DNA of 64,000 nt from an uncultured Candidatus Saccharibacteria bacterium. Lineage in GTDB: Bacteria > Patescibacteriota > Saccharimonadia > Saccharimonadales > Saccharimonadaceae. Shown here in pieces: positions 1 through 9,331 of the stretch (position 1 is the first letter of the stretch; the number at the start of each line of letters is the position of its first letter). The notes beneath the pieces are model-generated. The model worked only from the letters and a program-made list of their open reading frames with translations. It had not been told where the DNA came from and did no database searches. Where the stretch lies: the NCBI GenBank assembly GCA_937981355.1, contig CALJPD010000020.1, forward strand, positions 20,448 through 84,447, given 5' to 3'. A program made the position numbers and the translations under genes.

Positions 1-1
1 T

Positions 2-805
2 ATGCAACTCTCTACCATGCAAGATATAGGTGGGGTGAGGATAATTGTTCCAACTATTACAGCGGTTTGGGACGTGGTATCGCAATATGAAAATGCCCCA
101 CGTTTTACGCATGAGCTAGAGAGAAAAAGAGACTACATAACAACACCAAAATCGGATGGATATAGAGGCGTTCATTTGGTCTATAAATATAACAATACAC
201 TCGCTCGGACGCAAGAAGCTAAAGACTGTAAAGGATTGCGGGTAGAGGTGCAAATAAGAACACAAGAGCAGCACATTTGGTCTACAGCAGTGGAGACGAT
301 AGGTATGGTCTTGCACGAGCCATTAAAGACGCGTGGTGGTAATGAGGATTGGGAAGAGTTCTTTGCATTGATGTCGTCGGCAGTCGCTATAGTTGAGCAG
401 CAAAATGTATTGGAGCAGCACAAATATTTGCGACCTGTAGACATATACAGAGCTCTCGCAAAAAAGGCTGCAATAATAAATGCTATAGATATAATGAAAG
501 GTTATAACCTCGCAGCGAAAGAGATTCAGGATAATCAGAGAAAAAATAGAAGTTACTATCATATCATAGAGCTCAATATAGATCGCAAAGTCGTTACAAT
601 TAGAGCTTTTAGTGAAAAGGAACAAATAGAGGCACTACAAGAGTATAGTCGTCTTGAGCAAGCAACGCAGGGTGATCTAGCAAAGAATGTGGTTCTTGTC
701 TCTATGAGTGAGCTAAACAAGCTACAAGAAGCATATCCAAACTATTTCTTAAGGATGGAAGCTTTTTTGAGAAGACTTGAGGCTATTATTGACTCAGTAG
801 CCTAG
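2..805 (+). CDS. RelA/SpoT-domain (alarmone synthetase-like) protein, 5' end cut by window edge
   Basis: The readable part begins inside a RelA/SpoT nucleotidyltransferase domain. The motif DIGGVRIIV lies near residue 8, GYRGVHLVYK near residue 54, and VEVQIRTQEQHIWS near residue 81, the order seen in (p)ppGpp synthetases. The conserved helix normally preceding DIGG is missing, so the true start lies upstream of the window. No HD hydrolase, TGS or ACT domain follows, so this resembles a small synthetase-only type rather than a full Rel. The C-terminal 130 residues are helical and unassigned. Base composition is clearly more AT-rich than the genes after 970, suggesting an accessory gene. Synthesis of (p)ppGpp is inferred; related domains can instead make other modified nucleotides or act as toxins. 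Confidence 0.8.
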   Translation: MQLSTMQDIGGVRIIVPTITAVWDVVSQYENAPRFTHELERKRDYITTPKSDGYRGVHLVYKYNNTLARTQEAKDCKGLRVEVQIRTQEQHIWSTAVETIGMVLHEPLKTRGGNEDWEEFFALMSSAVAIVEQQNVLEQHKYLRPVDIYRALAKKAAIINAIDIMKGYNLAAKEIQDNQRKNRSYYHIIELNIDRKVVTIRAFSEKEQIEALQEYSRLEQATQGDLAKNVVLVSMSELNKLQEAYPNYFLRMEAFLRRLEAIIDSVA

Positions 806-823
806 ATTAGTTATTATAGCTCT

Positions 824-895
824 ATGACAATTGCTCAATTCAAAAAGAGAATCAAGCAATCTCTCTCAGATAATAAACCTCTGATGAAACAGTAG
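824..895 (+). CDS. possible 23-residue leaderless small gene
   Basis: A TATTAT box at 812-817 is followed after exactly 6 nt by ATG at 824, the same spacing as many recognisable genes in this window. The frame runs 23 codons to TAG and encodes a basic, polar peptide (MTIAQFKKRIKQ at its start). An AT-rich hairpin follows directly. It sits just after the RelA/SpoT-domain gene on the same strand. No function can be assigned; it may be chance. Confidence 0.3.
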   Translation: MTIAQFKKRIKQSLSDNKPLMKQ

Positions 896-897
896 GG

Positions 898-921
898 CTT
901 TTAAAATTGTTTAATTAAAAG
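898..921. terminator. AT-rich hairpin between convergent genes
   Basis: A 7-bp inverted repeat (CTTTTAA / TTAAAAG) with a 10-nt loop lies between the + strand gene ending at 805 and the - strand gene ending at 971. It may end transcription from both sides. No long T-run is present, so this is tentative. Confidence 0.3.
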
Positions 922-970
922 TAAGCTTCGTGCCTATGTATTTCACTGGTGGTTGGTTTCTTGCAGTGAG

Positions 971-3340
971 CTAACCCGATACACTTGGTGGCCGTGGTGG
1001 ACTGCTTGGCGTGGCTCGTGGTGATGCATGGTGCGCGGCGCCATTCTGGACGGCGATGGACGTGCCGCGGCTGGGTGCTGTGCCAGGGCGGCGTGGCGGC
1101 GGGGTAGTGGTGCGCGGTGGGGCGCTCATTGCGAGGCCGCCCAGGCCGCTGGCTGAGCCGCTTGGAGGTGGTGGACTACTGCTTGGCGGAGGCGTACCGC
1201 TACCACCACTCGGGCTTGGTGGCCCACCAGGAGGGGTGTTGCTATCTTTGCTACCTAGCTGCGTGGTGGCAGTATTCTTGGCACGATAACGCCGGATAAG
1301 GTAGAGGATGAGCGCAGCAATGCCAACCAAGAGAGCAAGCAGCGAGATAAGGATGAAGACCCACAGTGGCTTATCTTCGCCAGCGAGGAATTTGTCTAGC
1401 GTGACCTTGCCGATGTGGCGCACCATTGGTGGCTGCTTCTTCTCGTCGGGCTTTTTGTCGGTGCGGCATTCTGACCAAATGGCGTCGGGGTAGGCAGTAG
1501 CCAGCAAGTACCAAGCAGTAGAGGCTACGGAGTAAGCATTCGTCATTTGGTTCGCTTCGTCGACATTAGTGACGTAGGGCCAGGCACCATTAGCTCCCTG
1601 AGATGGGTACGTTCGCTGGGCGCTAGCAGCAACTTCGTCTTTGTTGCCCGCGACGTTGTAGGCCTGGGTGACACCGAATGTCCCTTCGAACCAGACGGTG
1701 GGGGTGTACGTGCCAGTGAGGTATGGGGTGTAACCCTGAGACCCGGCGCGGCTCATGGCAAAGTTGCGTGTGTAGGCTAGCGAGACCTTGGCTTTGTCGT
1801 ACTCGCCGATTGCGTTGAGGAAAATAGAGCCCCAGCTGGAGGTGTCCAGCGCTTTGGCATGGTCGTCAAGTCCTTGGTCGAAGCGATTCTCGGCTTTATT
1901 CCACAGTTTCTCCATAATGACTTTGGCCAGGCTGTCGGCCTCTTGGCGGTAGCTGGCGTCGCCGTAGACTTGCGAGGCTCGCTCGTACACATGCCAGAGG
2001 TCGGTATTGTGCTCAGTGGAGTGCCAGGCGATCTCAAACTGCTTGTTGTTGTCATCGTCATTGATATTTGTGCCACCGCGGTAGAGGCCAGCACCGGGGC
2101 CGGATGTGCTTTTCTTAGTCTTGACCCAGGCCAGGGCAGAGCGCACCATGCTGCTAACGCCATTGATATCACCAAACTTCTCTTGGTAGCGGATGAGCGC
2201 ATAGAGAACGAAGGCTACTCCGCCAGTATAATAGCGTGCCTGCTGGTTACTGGGGTCGAGCTGGTGGGCGCTGGAGGGGAAGGCACCACGCGACCGACCG
2301 GATTTGATCTGGATGGTCTTGAAGCCATTGACGAGCTGGTCTGCCATCGCTTTGTCGCCCGCACCAACCGCCACAAGCAGTGCCAGCGATTGATCGTACA
2401 TAAATGAATAGTGCACGCGATGAGTGCCGTAACCATCCTGGCCAGGCGAGAACTCGTACGAGCGGATTAGTCCTGCCAGCTGTGGCTGGAAGTACTCGGC
2501 GAGGATCTTATTGCTGCGCGTATCCACCAGGCGCAGCATCTTGTGACCCTTCTCAGTGCCGGGGAAGCTAAAGGTGCGGTTGGTGTTGGCGGCTTGCTTG
2601 GCAACGAGGTAGGTTTGGTCGGTAATGACGTAGGATTGGATCTCGACATTTTGGTACTCAGTGACGCGTGGCCAGCTCTCGCCGAGAGGTTGGCCGCTAC
2701 TGGCATCATAGAGACGGAAGCGCCACTCACCACCAATACTACCATCGACTGGTGAGAGGTCGAGTGTCCAGCTGCCATCGCCCTGCACCTGGGCAGGGGT
2801 AACCTTGCCTTGCTCATACTCGGCATCTGTAGCGCGAAAGGCCTTGACGACGCGGCTGCCACCGGTGGGTGCCTTGCCCGAGACTTTGCCACGGTAGTTA
2901 CTCGGCACAGATGATGGTGAGGTGACAGAGAGAGGCGTGGGGTTGCCAGTGGCATAGCTGCCACTGTTCTTGAGCTGGAATGAGCCCTTTATCTCGCCAG
3001 TGTAGTCAGTGCCGTACTGCTTGGCGGCGGTGATGGTGCTGCCATCGCCAGCGTTGCGGATGGGCTGCATGAGGCCGCGAAGGTTGGCGAGGGCCTTAGC
3101 GGCGCGGGCTTTGTCGGTCGGGGAACTCAGCGCTGTGGTCTTAAAGCGCATCGTATTAGGATCGCAGATGTCGGGCTTATTATCTTTTTTGGTGGACGAA
3201 TTGGAGCCGGAATTCGTGGCGGGCTCGGCCACTGCCACCTGGTGCAGCTGCACAAAGCCAACTGCCAGTACTACCACTGCTGCCACACCTGCAAACCGAA
3301 AATCCGTCCAATATCGTCTCACTTCTGCTATACTCCTCAC
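971..3340 (-). CDS. membrane-anchored six-hairpin glycosidase-like protein (glucoamylase-type)
   Basis: About 789 residues. A hydrophobic segment near residues 15-38 acts as signal peptide or anchor. A long extracellular region follows, with alternating alpha-hairpin motifs typical of (alpha/alpha)6 glycosidases; a Trp/Glu/Asp-rich stretch (EIAWHSTEHNTDLWH, near residue 440) is a plausible active-site region. A transmembrane helix near residues 660-685, a basic stop-transfer RRYR and a Pro/Gly/Ser-rich cytoplasmic tail of about 100 residues follow. GTG at 3340 is the longest start, but GTG at 3322 has GAGGTGAGGAG about 11 nt upstream and is more likely. A TATACT box lies at 3377-3372 on this strand. 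Substrate is unknown. Type II versus cleaved topology cannot be decided. Confidence 0.7.
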   Translation of the reverse strand: MRSIAEVRRYWTDFRFAGVAAVVVLAVGFVQLHQVAVAEPATNSGSNSSTKKDNKPDICDPNTMRFKTTALSSPTDKARAAKALANLRGLMQPIRNAGDGSTITAAKQYGTDYTGEIKGSFQLKNSGSYATGNPTPLSVTSPSSVPSNYRGKVSGKAPTGGSRVVKAFRATDAEYEQGKVTPAQVQGDGSWTLDLSPVDGSIGGEWRFRLYDASSGQPLGESWPRVTEYQNVEIQSYVITDQTYLVAKQAANTNRTFSFPGTEKGHKMLRLVDTRSNKILAEYFQPQLAGLIRSYEFSPGQDGYGTHRVHYSFMYDQSLALLVAVGAGDKAMADQLVNGFKTIQIKSGRSRGAFPSSAHQLDPSNQQARYYTGGVAFVLYALIRYQEKFGDINGVSSMVRSALAWVKTKKSTSGPGAGLYRGGTNINDDDNNKQFEIAWHSTEHNTDLWHVYERASQVYGDASYRQEADSLAKVIMEKLWNKAENRFDQGLDDHAKALDTSSWGSIFLNAIGEYDKAKVSLAYTRNFAMSRAGSQGYTPYLTGTYTPTVWFEGTFGVTQAYNVAGNKDEVAASAQRTYPSQGANGAWPYVTNVDEANQMTNAYSVASTAWYLLATAYPDAIWSECRTDKKPDEKKQPPMVRHIGKVTLDKFLAGEDKPLWVFILISLLALLVGIAALILYLIRRYRAKNTATTQLGSKDSNTPPGGPPSPSGGSGTPPPSSSPPPPSGSASGLGGLAMSAPPRTTTPPPRRPGTAPSRGTSIAVQNGAAHHASPRATPSSPPRPPSVSG

Positions 3341-3594
3341 CTCGCCGATTAGCCGTTGGGTATTGCCTGTGAGTATAGCATAACCATTTGCAATATCACA
3401 GCATAAGCGGTATAACTTAAACAGATATTAACAGGGGTGGAAGGAAGTGATTGGCGGGGATATTTGATGGTGCACGAGAGCGATTTGGTGAGTAGTCTGA
3501 GCTGTGCTCAATCAAGAGAGTATGACAGGCTGTGGTAAGCTGAGAGATTCAGATGTTGTCAAACGGATCGGCGATTTTTGAGCGATGCTCGCGT

Positions 3595-3623
3595 TTGACA
3601 TTCCTCGCCGCATGGCGCACAAT
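3595..3623 (+). promoter_or_regulatory. promoter of the DUF2207 gene (leaderless)
   Basis: TTGACA at 3595-3600, a 17-nt spacer and CACAAT at 3618-3623 give a standard promoter. The ATG at 3630 follows 6 nt after the -10 box, predicting a transcript that starts at or beside the start codon. Confidence 0.6.
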
Positions 3624-3629
3624 CGATGT

Positions 3630-5477
3630 ATGAGAACGACACGCGTTATATCTGCAATTGGTGTCTGCTTGGTGCTGCTGGGCACCGCGCTCGGGGCAGT
3701 GCCAATGCAGGCCGACACATCGGTACGAGCCTATTCATCATCGAGTAGTAGTAAAGACAACTTCACTATCACCAGCTACACGGCCGACATGGAGCTTGGG
3801 CGCGATAGCGAGAAACGCTCCACCCTCAAGACAAAGCTCACCATCACGGCAAACTTCCCGCCAGAGCAGAATCATGGCCTTGCGCCAGAGTTCGTTACGC
3901 AGTACAAGGGTCATCACACGAGCTTTGCGCTTGGCTCGGTGCAGGATGAGCATGGTAATGATTATGAGTATAGTTGGTCGGGCAATACCCTGCGCATTGG
4001 CAACAAAGATACGTACGTCTCGGGGAGCAAGACGTATGTCATTACCTATACCCAGCGCGATGTGACGTGGAACTATGGCGACACACAGAAAAATGAGTTC
4101 TACTGGGATGTGATTGGTACATCGTGGCGCGTGCCCATTAGTAATGCCAGTATTACGCTCAAGCTGAGCCCCGAGCTTGCCGCCATCAGCCGGACGACAC
4201 CACAGTGTTACACTGGTAGGCAAGGGAGTCGCACCACCTGCACCGTCACGTCACCGAGCAGCGACACCATAACTGCCTCAGTGGGTTACCTTGCGCCATA
4301 TGCTGGCATGACGCTGGCAGTAGGCTTCCCGCAGGGGACGTTTGCGGAGTATAAGAAGACGCCCGGGGAGGTGTTTCAAGAGCGGCTGGAGGCGTTCCTT
4401 CCACTTATATTCTTTGTGAGTATGCTGGTGCTGGGGCTTGCCTCGAGCCTGGTGTATTGGCTTTATCAGCGGACGATTGGCCGGAGCAAGGAGCTGGGGA
4501 CGATTGTGCCAGAATATCTGCCACCCCCGAGCACAAGTGTAACAACAGCGGCAGAGATCGTGCGGCCATTCCGGATGGTGAAGGGCTCAGCTATGGCAGC
4601 GCAGATGATTGACTGGGCGGTGCGGCACTACATTCGTTTGATTGAGGTCAAGCCCAAGACGTTCTTCTCGCGGGCACAGTACGAGCTTGAAGTTGTTAAG
4701 GATGTCAGCAGTCTTCATCCTGAGGAACAAGAGATCCTGGGCGATATCTTTGGTCACCTGCCTGCAGTGGGCGAGCGCATCAACCTCAAGACGCTGCGCA
4801 ACAATACCTCCTATGCCTTCCGCCTGAGGGATAATGCCAAGAAGCTCGATAATCTCATCGACCACACATACAAGCTGCGCGACACAAGCCGGAAGGGTAC
4901 ACGGGGTTTCCGCATCTTTGCAGGTGTGCTAGGTGTCTTAGTGCTGGTGCTGTGTGCAGCCACGATGTTTGTGCCGTTCCTCAGCGGGCTGCAATTCCTC
5001 TTCTTCCCAGGGGTCTTTATTGTGATTATCATTGGTAAGCTGGGCTTTGCTAAGCCACTATCGGACAAAGGGCTGGCATTGCGCCGCTACCTACTGGGGC
5101 TCAAGATGTATATCCGCTACGCCGAGGCTGACCGTCTACGCCTGCTGCAGAGCCCTGAGACTGCTGAGAAGGTTGATATTGGTGACCACGCTCAGCTTGT
5201 CAAACTCTACGAGCGGGTCTTGCCTTATGCTGTGCTCTTTGGTCAAGAGAAGCAGTGGAGCCAGCAGCTGGGGCAGTACTATGAGGAAGTAGGTACTCAG
5301 CCCGATTGGTATACTGGCCAAGGTGCTTTCAATGCAGCAATGTTTGTCTCGAGTATGAGTAGCTTGTCCGATTCTACTTCTGTTGGCTCTAGCGACTTCT
5401 CGTCGTCGAGTGGAGGCTCGACTGGTGGTGGCTTCTCTGGCGGCGGCGGAGGCGGCGGAGGTGGCGGCGGGTGGTAA
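3630..5477 (+). CDS. DUF2207 family membrane protein with glycine-rich C-terminus
   Basis: About 615 residues from ATG 3630, chosen because an excellent promoter sits 6 nt upstream; ATG 3585 would lie upstream of that promoter. Order: N-terminal signal segment, extracellular beta-rich DUF2207 domain, a transmembrane helix (LIFFVSMLVLGLASSLVYW) about 250 residues in, a cytoplasmic region, two further transmembrane helices near residues 430-480, and a Ser/Gly-rich end finishing in an uninterrupted Gly run plus Trp. That Gly-Trp tail is typical of DUF2207 proteins. Function of the family is unknown. It diverges from the glycosidase gene, so the intervening 3341-3629 holds back-to-back promoters. 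Confidence 0.85.
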   Translation: MRTTRVISAIGVCLVLLGTALGAVPMQADTSVRAYSSSSSSKDNFTITSYTADMELGRDSEKRSTLKTKLTITANFPPEQNHGLAPEFVTQYKGHHTSFALGSVQDEHGNDYEYSWSGNTLRIGNKDTYVSGSKTYVITYTQRDVTWNYGDTQKNEFYWDVIGTSWRVPISNASITLKLSPELAAISRTTPQCYTGRQGSRTTCTVTSPSSDTITASVGYLAPYAGMTLAVGFPQGTFAEYKKTPGEVFQERLEAFLPLIFFVSMLVLGLASSLVYWLYQRTIGRSKELGTIVPEYLPPPSTSVTTAAEIVRPFRMVKGSAMAAQMIDWAVRHYIRLIEVKPKTFFSRAQYELEVVKDVSSLHPEEQEILGDIFGHLPAVGERINLKTLRNNTSYAFRLRDNAKKLDNLIDHTYKLRDTSRKGTRGFRIFAGVLGVLVLVLCAATMFVPFLSGLQFLFFPGVFIVIIIGKLGFAKPLSDKGLALRRYLLGLKMYIRYAEADRLRLLQSPETAEKVDIGDHAQLVKLYERVLPYAVLFGQEKQWSQQLGQYYEEVGTQPDWYTGQGAFNAAMFVSSMSSLSDSTSVGSSDFSSSSGGSTGGGFSGGGGGGGGGGGW

Positions 5478-5540
5478 AGCCTCCTGCTTTGCTTGCTTCA
5501 GTGCGCATCTATTGTTCAGTCTTTCTTCTGCAAAAAACAA

Positions 5541-5573
5541 AGAAGCGGCCATTCTCTCGTCGTGGTCGCTTCT
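5541..5573. terminator. hairpin after the DUF2207 gene
   Basis: AGAAGCGGCCA pairs with TGGTCGCTTCT (one mismatch) around an 11-nt loop. The A-run lies on the 5' side, so the T-run follows on the - strand. As a + strand terminator it lacks a U-tail. The rest of 5478-5781 shows no gene. Confidence 0.4.
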
Positions 5574-5781
5574 GAGTGTAAGAACGAAAATAGATCGGCC
5601 ACGAACATAGCCCACCAACCATGCTCAAACTGAACCGGATTAATTGCTCAACCCGAGAGTGCGCGACAGGCACGACGATCAGATTGAGAATGAGCCCTAT
5701 GGTGCTACATTCTGCAATTTCCGGCTTGGTGCTTTGTGGCGAACTTGGTATACTTGGTACAAGACATAAGGAACGAACATC

Positions 5782-6615
5782 ATGGATTGGCTTCATATTA
5801 TTATTCTTGGCATTGTCGAGGGGATTACTGAGTTTTTGCCCATCTCGAGTACGGGCCACTTGATGCTGGCCGAGAAGCTGCTGGGCTACTCGGTGAGCGA
5901 CCCGGGGCTTGTTGCCTTTACGGCGGTGGTGCAGATTGGGGCGATTGCTGCGGCGATTGTTTATTTCTGGCAGGACATTTGGCGCATTGCCTCGGCGTGG
6001 TGTGCTGGCGTGGTGAACCCGCGGGCGCGGACGTTTCACTACCGAATGGGGTGGTATGTCATCATTGGTTCGCTGCCGATTGCGGTGGTGGGGCTGCTCC
6101 TGAAGGACACGATCGAGACGGTGCTGCGCGGCCTGTGGTTTGTCGCGGCTGGGCTGATGATTTGGAGTATTGTACTGTTTTTGGCCGACCGCCGGGGACG
6201 TGAGACACGCCATGAGCGCAACCTTACCTGGCGCGATGCTATGGCAATGGGCCTGATGCAGTGCTTGTCACTCATCCCGGGAGTGTCGCGTTCGGGGGCG
6301 ACGATTGCCTCGGGGCTATTCCGCGATATCGACCGCACGACTGCCACACGGATGAGCTTCTTCCTGGGGATTCCGGCATTGATGGCAGCTGGTGGGCTGG
6401 AGGCCGTGACGCAGTCGCAGCAGATTGGCCGCTTGATTGGCTGGCCACAGATGATACTGGGGATTATCATATCCTTTGTGGTGGGGTATGTGGCGATCTC
6501 GTGGCTGCTGCGCTTTGTCTCGAGTAACTCATTTGATAAGTTTGTCGCCTACCGCTTGGCGCTGAGTACATTACTTATCATCCTGCTTGCGGTGGGTGTG
6601 TTGGCGCCAGTGTAA
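5782..6615 (+). CDS. uppP: undecaprenyl-diphosphatase
   Basis: 277 residues, the usual BacA/UppP length. It dephosphorylates undecaprenyl pyrophosphate at the membrane to recycle the lipid carrier for peptidoglycan and other surface polymers. Both family signatures are visible: EGITEFLPISSTGHL at residues 13-27 and PGVSRSGATI near residue 165. About eight hydrophobic segments are present. TATACT at 5748-5753 and AAGGAA about 9 nt before ATG give a leadered start. It fits with murD and the peptidoglycan hydrolase gene elsewhere in the window. Confidence 0.95.
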   Translation: MDWLHIIILGIVEGITEFLPISSTGHLMLAEKLLGYSVSDPGLVAFTAVVQIGAIAAAIVYFWQDIWRIASAWCAGVVNPRARTFHYRMGWYVIIGSLPIAVVGLLLKDTIETVLRGLWFVAAGLMIWSIVLFLADRRGRETRHERNLTWRDAMAMGLMQCLSLIPGVSRSGATIASGLFRDIDRTTATRMSFFLGIPALMAAGGLEAVTQSQQIGRLIGWPQMILGIIISFVVGYVAISWLLRFVSSNSFDKFVAYRLALSTLLIILLAVGVLAPV

Positions 6616-6769
6616 TTTCTCCATGCTTGTTTTCAGGCTTACCTCACGTCCTATTGAGCAGGGGAGTGAATCTTTTTTGAAGACATCGGCCTTCTAGAGA
6701 TCATGCTCAAGATCGTTTGGCGTTTCGTTTGAATGAGTATAGCGGTGTTTTTATGGCGACGCGTTTTTG

Positions 6770-6798
6770 TACTCCACCCAGATGAAGTAGGGGGAGTA
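6770..6798 (+). terminator. possible terminator after uppP
   Basis: TACTCC-A-CCC pairs with GGG-GGAGTA around a short loop, followed by a short T-rich stretch. It lies in the 336-nt gap 6616-6951, which otherwise holds a 14-bp perfect palindrome at 6866-6879 (AACATTGCAATGTT), the TATAAT box of the next gene at 6913, and no gene I can support. Confidence 0.35.
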
Positions 6799-6865
6799 TT
6801 AGTTCATATATGCAAGGTTTCTAGATTCAGTCTTGTTATAATTTTGCTTCTGAAGCGCTAGAAAA

Positions 6866-6879
6866 AACATTGCAATGTT
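6866..6879. promoter_or_regulatory. 14-bp perfect palindrome, possible operator
   Basis: AACATTGCAATGTT is self-complementary and lies 34 nt upstream of the TATAAT box (6913-6918) of the ABC transporter operon. Its position suits an activator or repressor site. No regulator gene is adjacent. Confidence 0.3.
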
Positions 6880-6951
6880 GTTTACTTCGTTTGCTCTCGC
6901 TGAGTGATTGCGGTATAATTGCTATTAACATTAGCAGCTTATGGAGGCGCA

Positions 6952-7794
6952 ATGATCGAAATAAAAAACATTACTAAAGTCTACGGCAAGAAGAAAAACA
7001 CCTTCACCGCCCTCAAGGACGTAAGCCTTGCAATCGAGGAGGGGTCGAGCGTAGCAGTGCTGGGCAAGTCGGGCTCGGGCAAGTCCACGCTGATGCACGC
7101 CATCTCTGGCCTGGATAAGCCGCAGCAGGGCGAGGTGGTCATCAACGGTGAGGATATCTTGCGGCTCAAGCGCAAGGCGACCGACCGCTTTCGAGCGCGA
7201 ACGATGGGTTTCATTTTTCAGAGTTTCTTTGTGGAGGGTGGCGAGAGTTGCTATGACAATGTGAGTCTGTCGCTCGAGACCGCAGGTGTGCCGCGCAGTC
7301 AGCGCAGGCGGCGTATCGTGGCGGCGCTCGAGGCAGTTGGTCTAGAGGACAAGATCAAAGCGCGGGCCAAGGACCTCAGTGGTGGGCAAAAGCAGCGCCT
7401 AGCGATCGCTCGAGCAATTGCTGCTGAGCCGCAGATTCTCTTTGCCGACGAGCCGACGGGCAATCTCGACTCAGCAACTTCTGCAGTGGTGGAAGACCTG
7501 CTCTTTCGTTACGCCAAGGAGCATGGTGCGACGCTCATCATCGTTACACACGACGAGGATCTCGCGCAGCGCTGCCAGCATATTATTCGCATCAAAGATG
7601 GGGTGATTGATCACGACAGCGCTATGGATGATAAGGCGACAGCTTCTCCCAAGGCTAAAAAGGCGCCAACTCGTCGCCCAGCCAAAGCCACAGCACCTGC
7701 CTCGCGGCCCAAGAAAACAACGAAAAAAGCCACGAGCACCACCACAAAAGCTAAATCCACAACCACCAAGCCAACATCAAGGAGGGCAGACTAA
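6952..7794 (+). CDS. MacB/LolD-type ABC transporter ATP-binding protein with a basic tail
   Basis: 280 residues from ATG 6952, preceded by GGAGG with 4-nt spacing. Walker A GKSGSGKST near residue 40, Q-loop FIFQSFF, signature LSGGQKQRLA and Walker B ILFADEPTGNLD are intact, with a switch His in IIVTHDED. It energises the permease encoded 2 nt downstream. The usual domain ends near residue 218. A tail of about 60 residues follows, almost entirely Lys, Ala, Thr, Pro and Ser, resembling histone H1-type tails; this is unusual for the family. Substrate is unknown; peptide, lipoprotein or antibiotic export are family possibilities. Confidence 0.9.
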   Translation: MIEIKNITKVYGKKKNTFTALKDVSLAIEEGSSVAVLGKSGSGKSTLMHAISGLDKPQQGEVVINGEDILRLKRKATDRFRARTMGFIFQSFFVEGGESCYDNVSLSLETAGVPRSQRRRRIVAALEAVGLEDKIKARAKDLSGGQKQRLAIARAIAAEPQILFADEPTGNLDSATSAVVEDLLFRYAKEHGATLIIVTHDEDLAQRCQHIIRIKDGVIDHDSAMDDKATASPKAKKAPTRRPAKATAPASRPKKTTKKATSTTTKAKSTTTKPTSRRAD

Positions 7795-7796
7795 CC

Positions 7797-9152
7797 ATGA
7801 AGACGACTGATATCATTCGCCGCGCTGGCCGCAACCTGCGCCGCGCCAAGATGCGTACCCTGCTTACCAGTATCGCTATCGCGGTGGGCGGCTTCGCCAT
7901 TATGGCGAGCTTGATGGCGGGCGAGGGTGCACGCCAGTATATTGATCGGCTGATTAGCAGTAATATTGATGCCAAGGCGGTGTTTGTCGTCAAAGACAAG
8001 CGACTCATCGGGGCACAATCGGGCCAGCAGGCTGACCTGCGTGAGTATAATCCTGATAGTATCAACCGCTATGGTAATGATTATAAAGCCCTAACCCAAA
8101 AAGACATCGACAAGCTGGCGGCCCGCACCGACCTCGAGAAGGTGAGGCCAGTCTATCAGCTCCAGCCCAAATACGTGAGCTTTGCAACTAAGAAGGACAA
8201 GAAATACAGCAGTGATGTGAGCGTCTTTGATGGTGCGCTCGCGGCCGAAGTGGTGGCGGGTAAGCAGCTGGGCAAGGGTATTGAGCTCGCGGCTGGCGAA
8301 GCCGTCATCCCCGAGAGCTATGCCGAGACACTAGGGCAATCGCCTGCCCAAATGGTGGGCAAACAACTGACCGTCACAGTAGTACAAATGCCACAGAAGA
8401 TCGACGAAGCAACGCTTGGCCAGGTCTTTGCTGAGAAGGGGCAGGCTGGGGTGAATGAGCTGATTAATGGCAAGGAATTGCACAAGACCTTTACCATTGC
8501 GGCTGTGACGCGTAAATCGGCCGATCAAACCCAAGCAATGCGTGGCATTGGTATTAATGCTAAGGTAGCTCGCGAGCTGAGCGACTATAGTACCAAGGGC
8601 ACGAGCCAATACCAAAAGTACATGTCTGCCACTGCAGTTGCCAAGCAGGATGCCGAAGCCGCCAAGAAATCTCTCGAGCAGGATGGTTACGCTGTAGCTA
8701 CTGCCAAAGATCTGCAGCAGACACTCTTTCGCTTTATTGATATCTTGCAGGGGATTGTGCTGGGCTTTGGTGCGCTGGCGCTGATTGTGAGTATTTTTGG
8801 CATCGTCAACACGCAGTACATCTCGGTGCTAGAGCGGACGCAGCAAATTGGCCTGATGAAGGCGCTGGGCGCTAGCCGGCGCGATATTGGCCGCTTGTTC
8901 CGCTACGAGGCTGCCTGGGTCGGCCTGCTGGGCGGTGCGCTGGGTGTGCTAGGCGCGTGGGGCGCTGGTGTGGCGCTCAACCCAGTTATCTCGGAGAAGC
9001 TCCGCTTTGGTGATCACAAACTCCTTGTCTTTGTGCCAGAGCATGCTGCTGCGGTAGTGGTTGGCCTGATGCTGGTGGCGATCATTGCTGGCTGGCTGCC
9101 AAGCCGTAAGGCTGCTAAGCTTGACCCAATCGAAGCGCTGCGTACCGAGTAA
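7797..9152 (+). CDS. ABC transporter permease, MacB/FtsX-like
   Basis: 451 residues, starting 2 nt after the ATPase stop codon, so translationally coupled. A first transmembrane helix at residues 20-42 is followed by a large extracytoplasmic region (to about residue 310) and three C-terminal helices with an FtsX-type core (LERTQQIGLMKALGASRRDI). The ending LDPIEALRTE is typical of MacB-like permeases. With the preceding ATPase it forms a mechanotransmission-type exporter. No periplasmic adaptor gene is visible, as expected without an outer membrane. Confidence 0.9.
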   Translation: MKTTDIIRRAGRNLRRAKMRTLLTSIAIAVGGFAIMASLMAGEGARQYIDRLISSNIDAKAVFVVKDKRLIGAQSGQQADLREYNPDSINRYGNDYKALTQKDIDKLAARTDLEKVRPVYQLQPKYVSFATKKDKKYSSDVSVFDGALAAEVVAGKQLGKGIELAAGEAVIPESYAETLGQSPAQMVGKQLTVTVVQMPQKIDEATLGQVFAEKGQAGVNELINGKELHKTFTIAAVTRKSADQTQAMRGIGINAKVARELSDYSTKGTSQYQKYMSATAVAKQDAEAAKKSLEQDGYAVATAKDLQQTLFRFIDILQGIVLGFGALALIVSIFGIVNTQYISVLERTQQIGLMKALGASRRDIGRLFRYEAAWVGLLGGALGVLGAWGAGVALNPVISEKLRFGDHKLLVFVPEHAAAVVVGLMLVAIIAGWLPSRKAAKLDPIEALRTE

Positions 9153-9173
9153 TCTGGGTAGATACAAAGAGCC

Positions 9174-9208
9174 AAAACCCGCTTTGCTGGATAGGTAAGG
9201 CGGGTTTT
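9174..9208 (+). terminator. Rho-independent terminator of the ABC operon
   Basis: AAAACCCGC pairs perfectly with GCGGGTTTT, which itself supplies the T-run. Confidence 0.75.
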
Positions 9209-9316
9209 ATGTACCTGTGCTTAGCTGGATATTAAAATACCGAATTATCTCAAAAATTCGTGGTAGTATAGAGGATTTAAACACGAACAAATTGCCATTA
9301 CGCTTGGCGTGGTATC

Positions 9317-9325
9317 TGATATAAT
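9317..9325 (+). promoter_or_regulatory. extended -10 promoter of serS (leaderless)
   Basis: TGATATAAT ends 6 nt before ATG 9332. No ribosome binding site fits between, so the mRNA is predicted to be leaderless. Confidence 0.65.
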
Positions 9326-9331
9326 ATAGTT

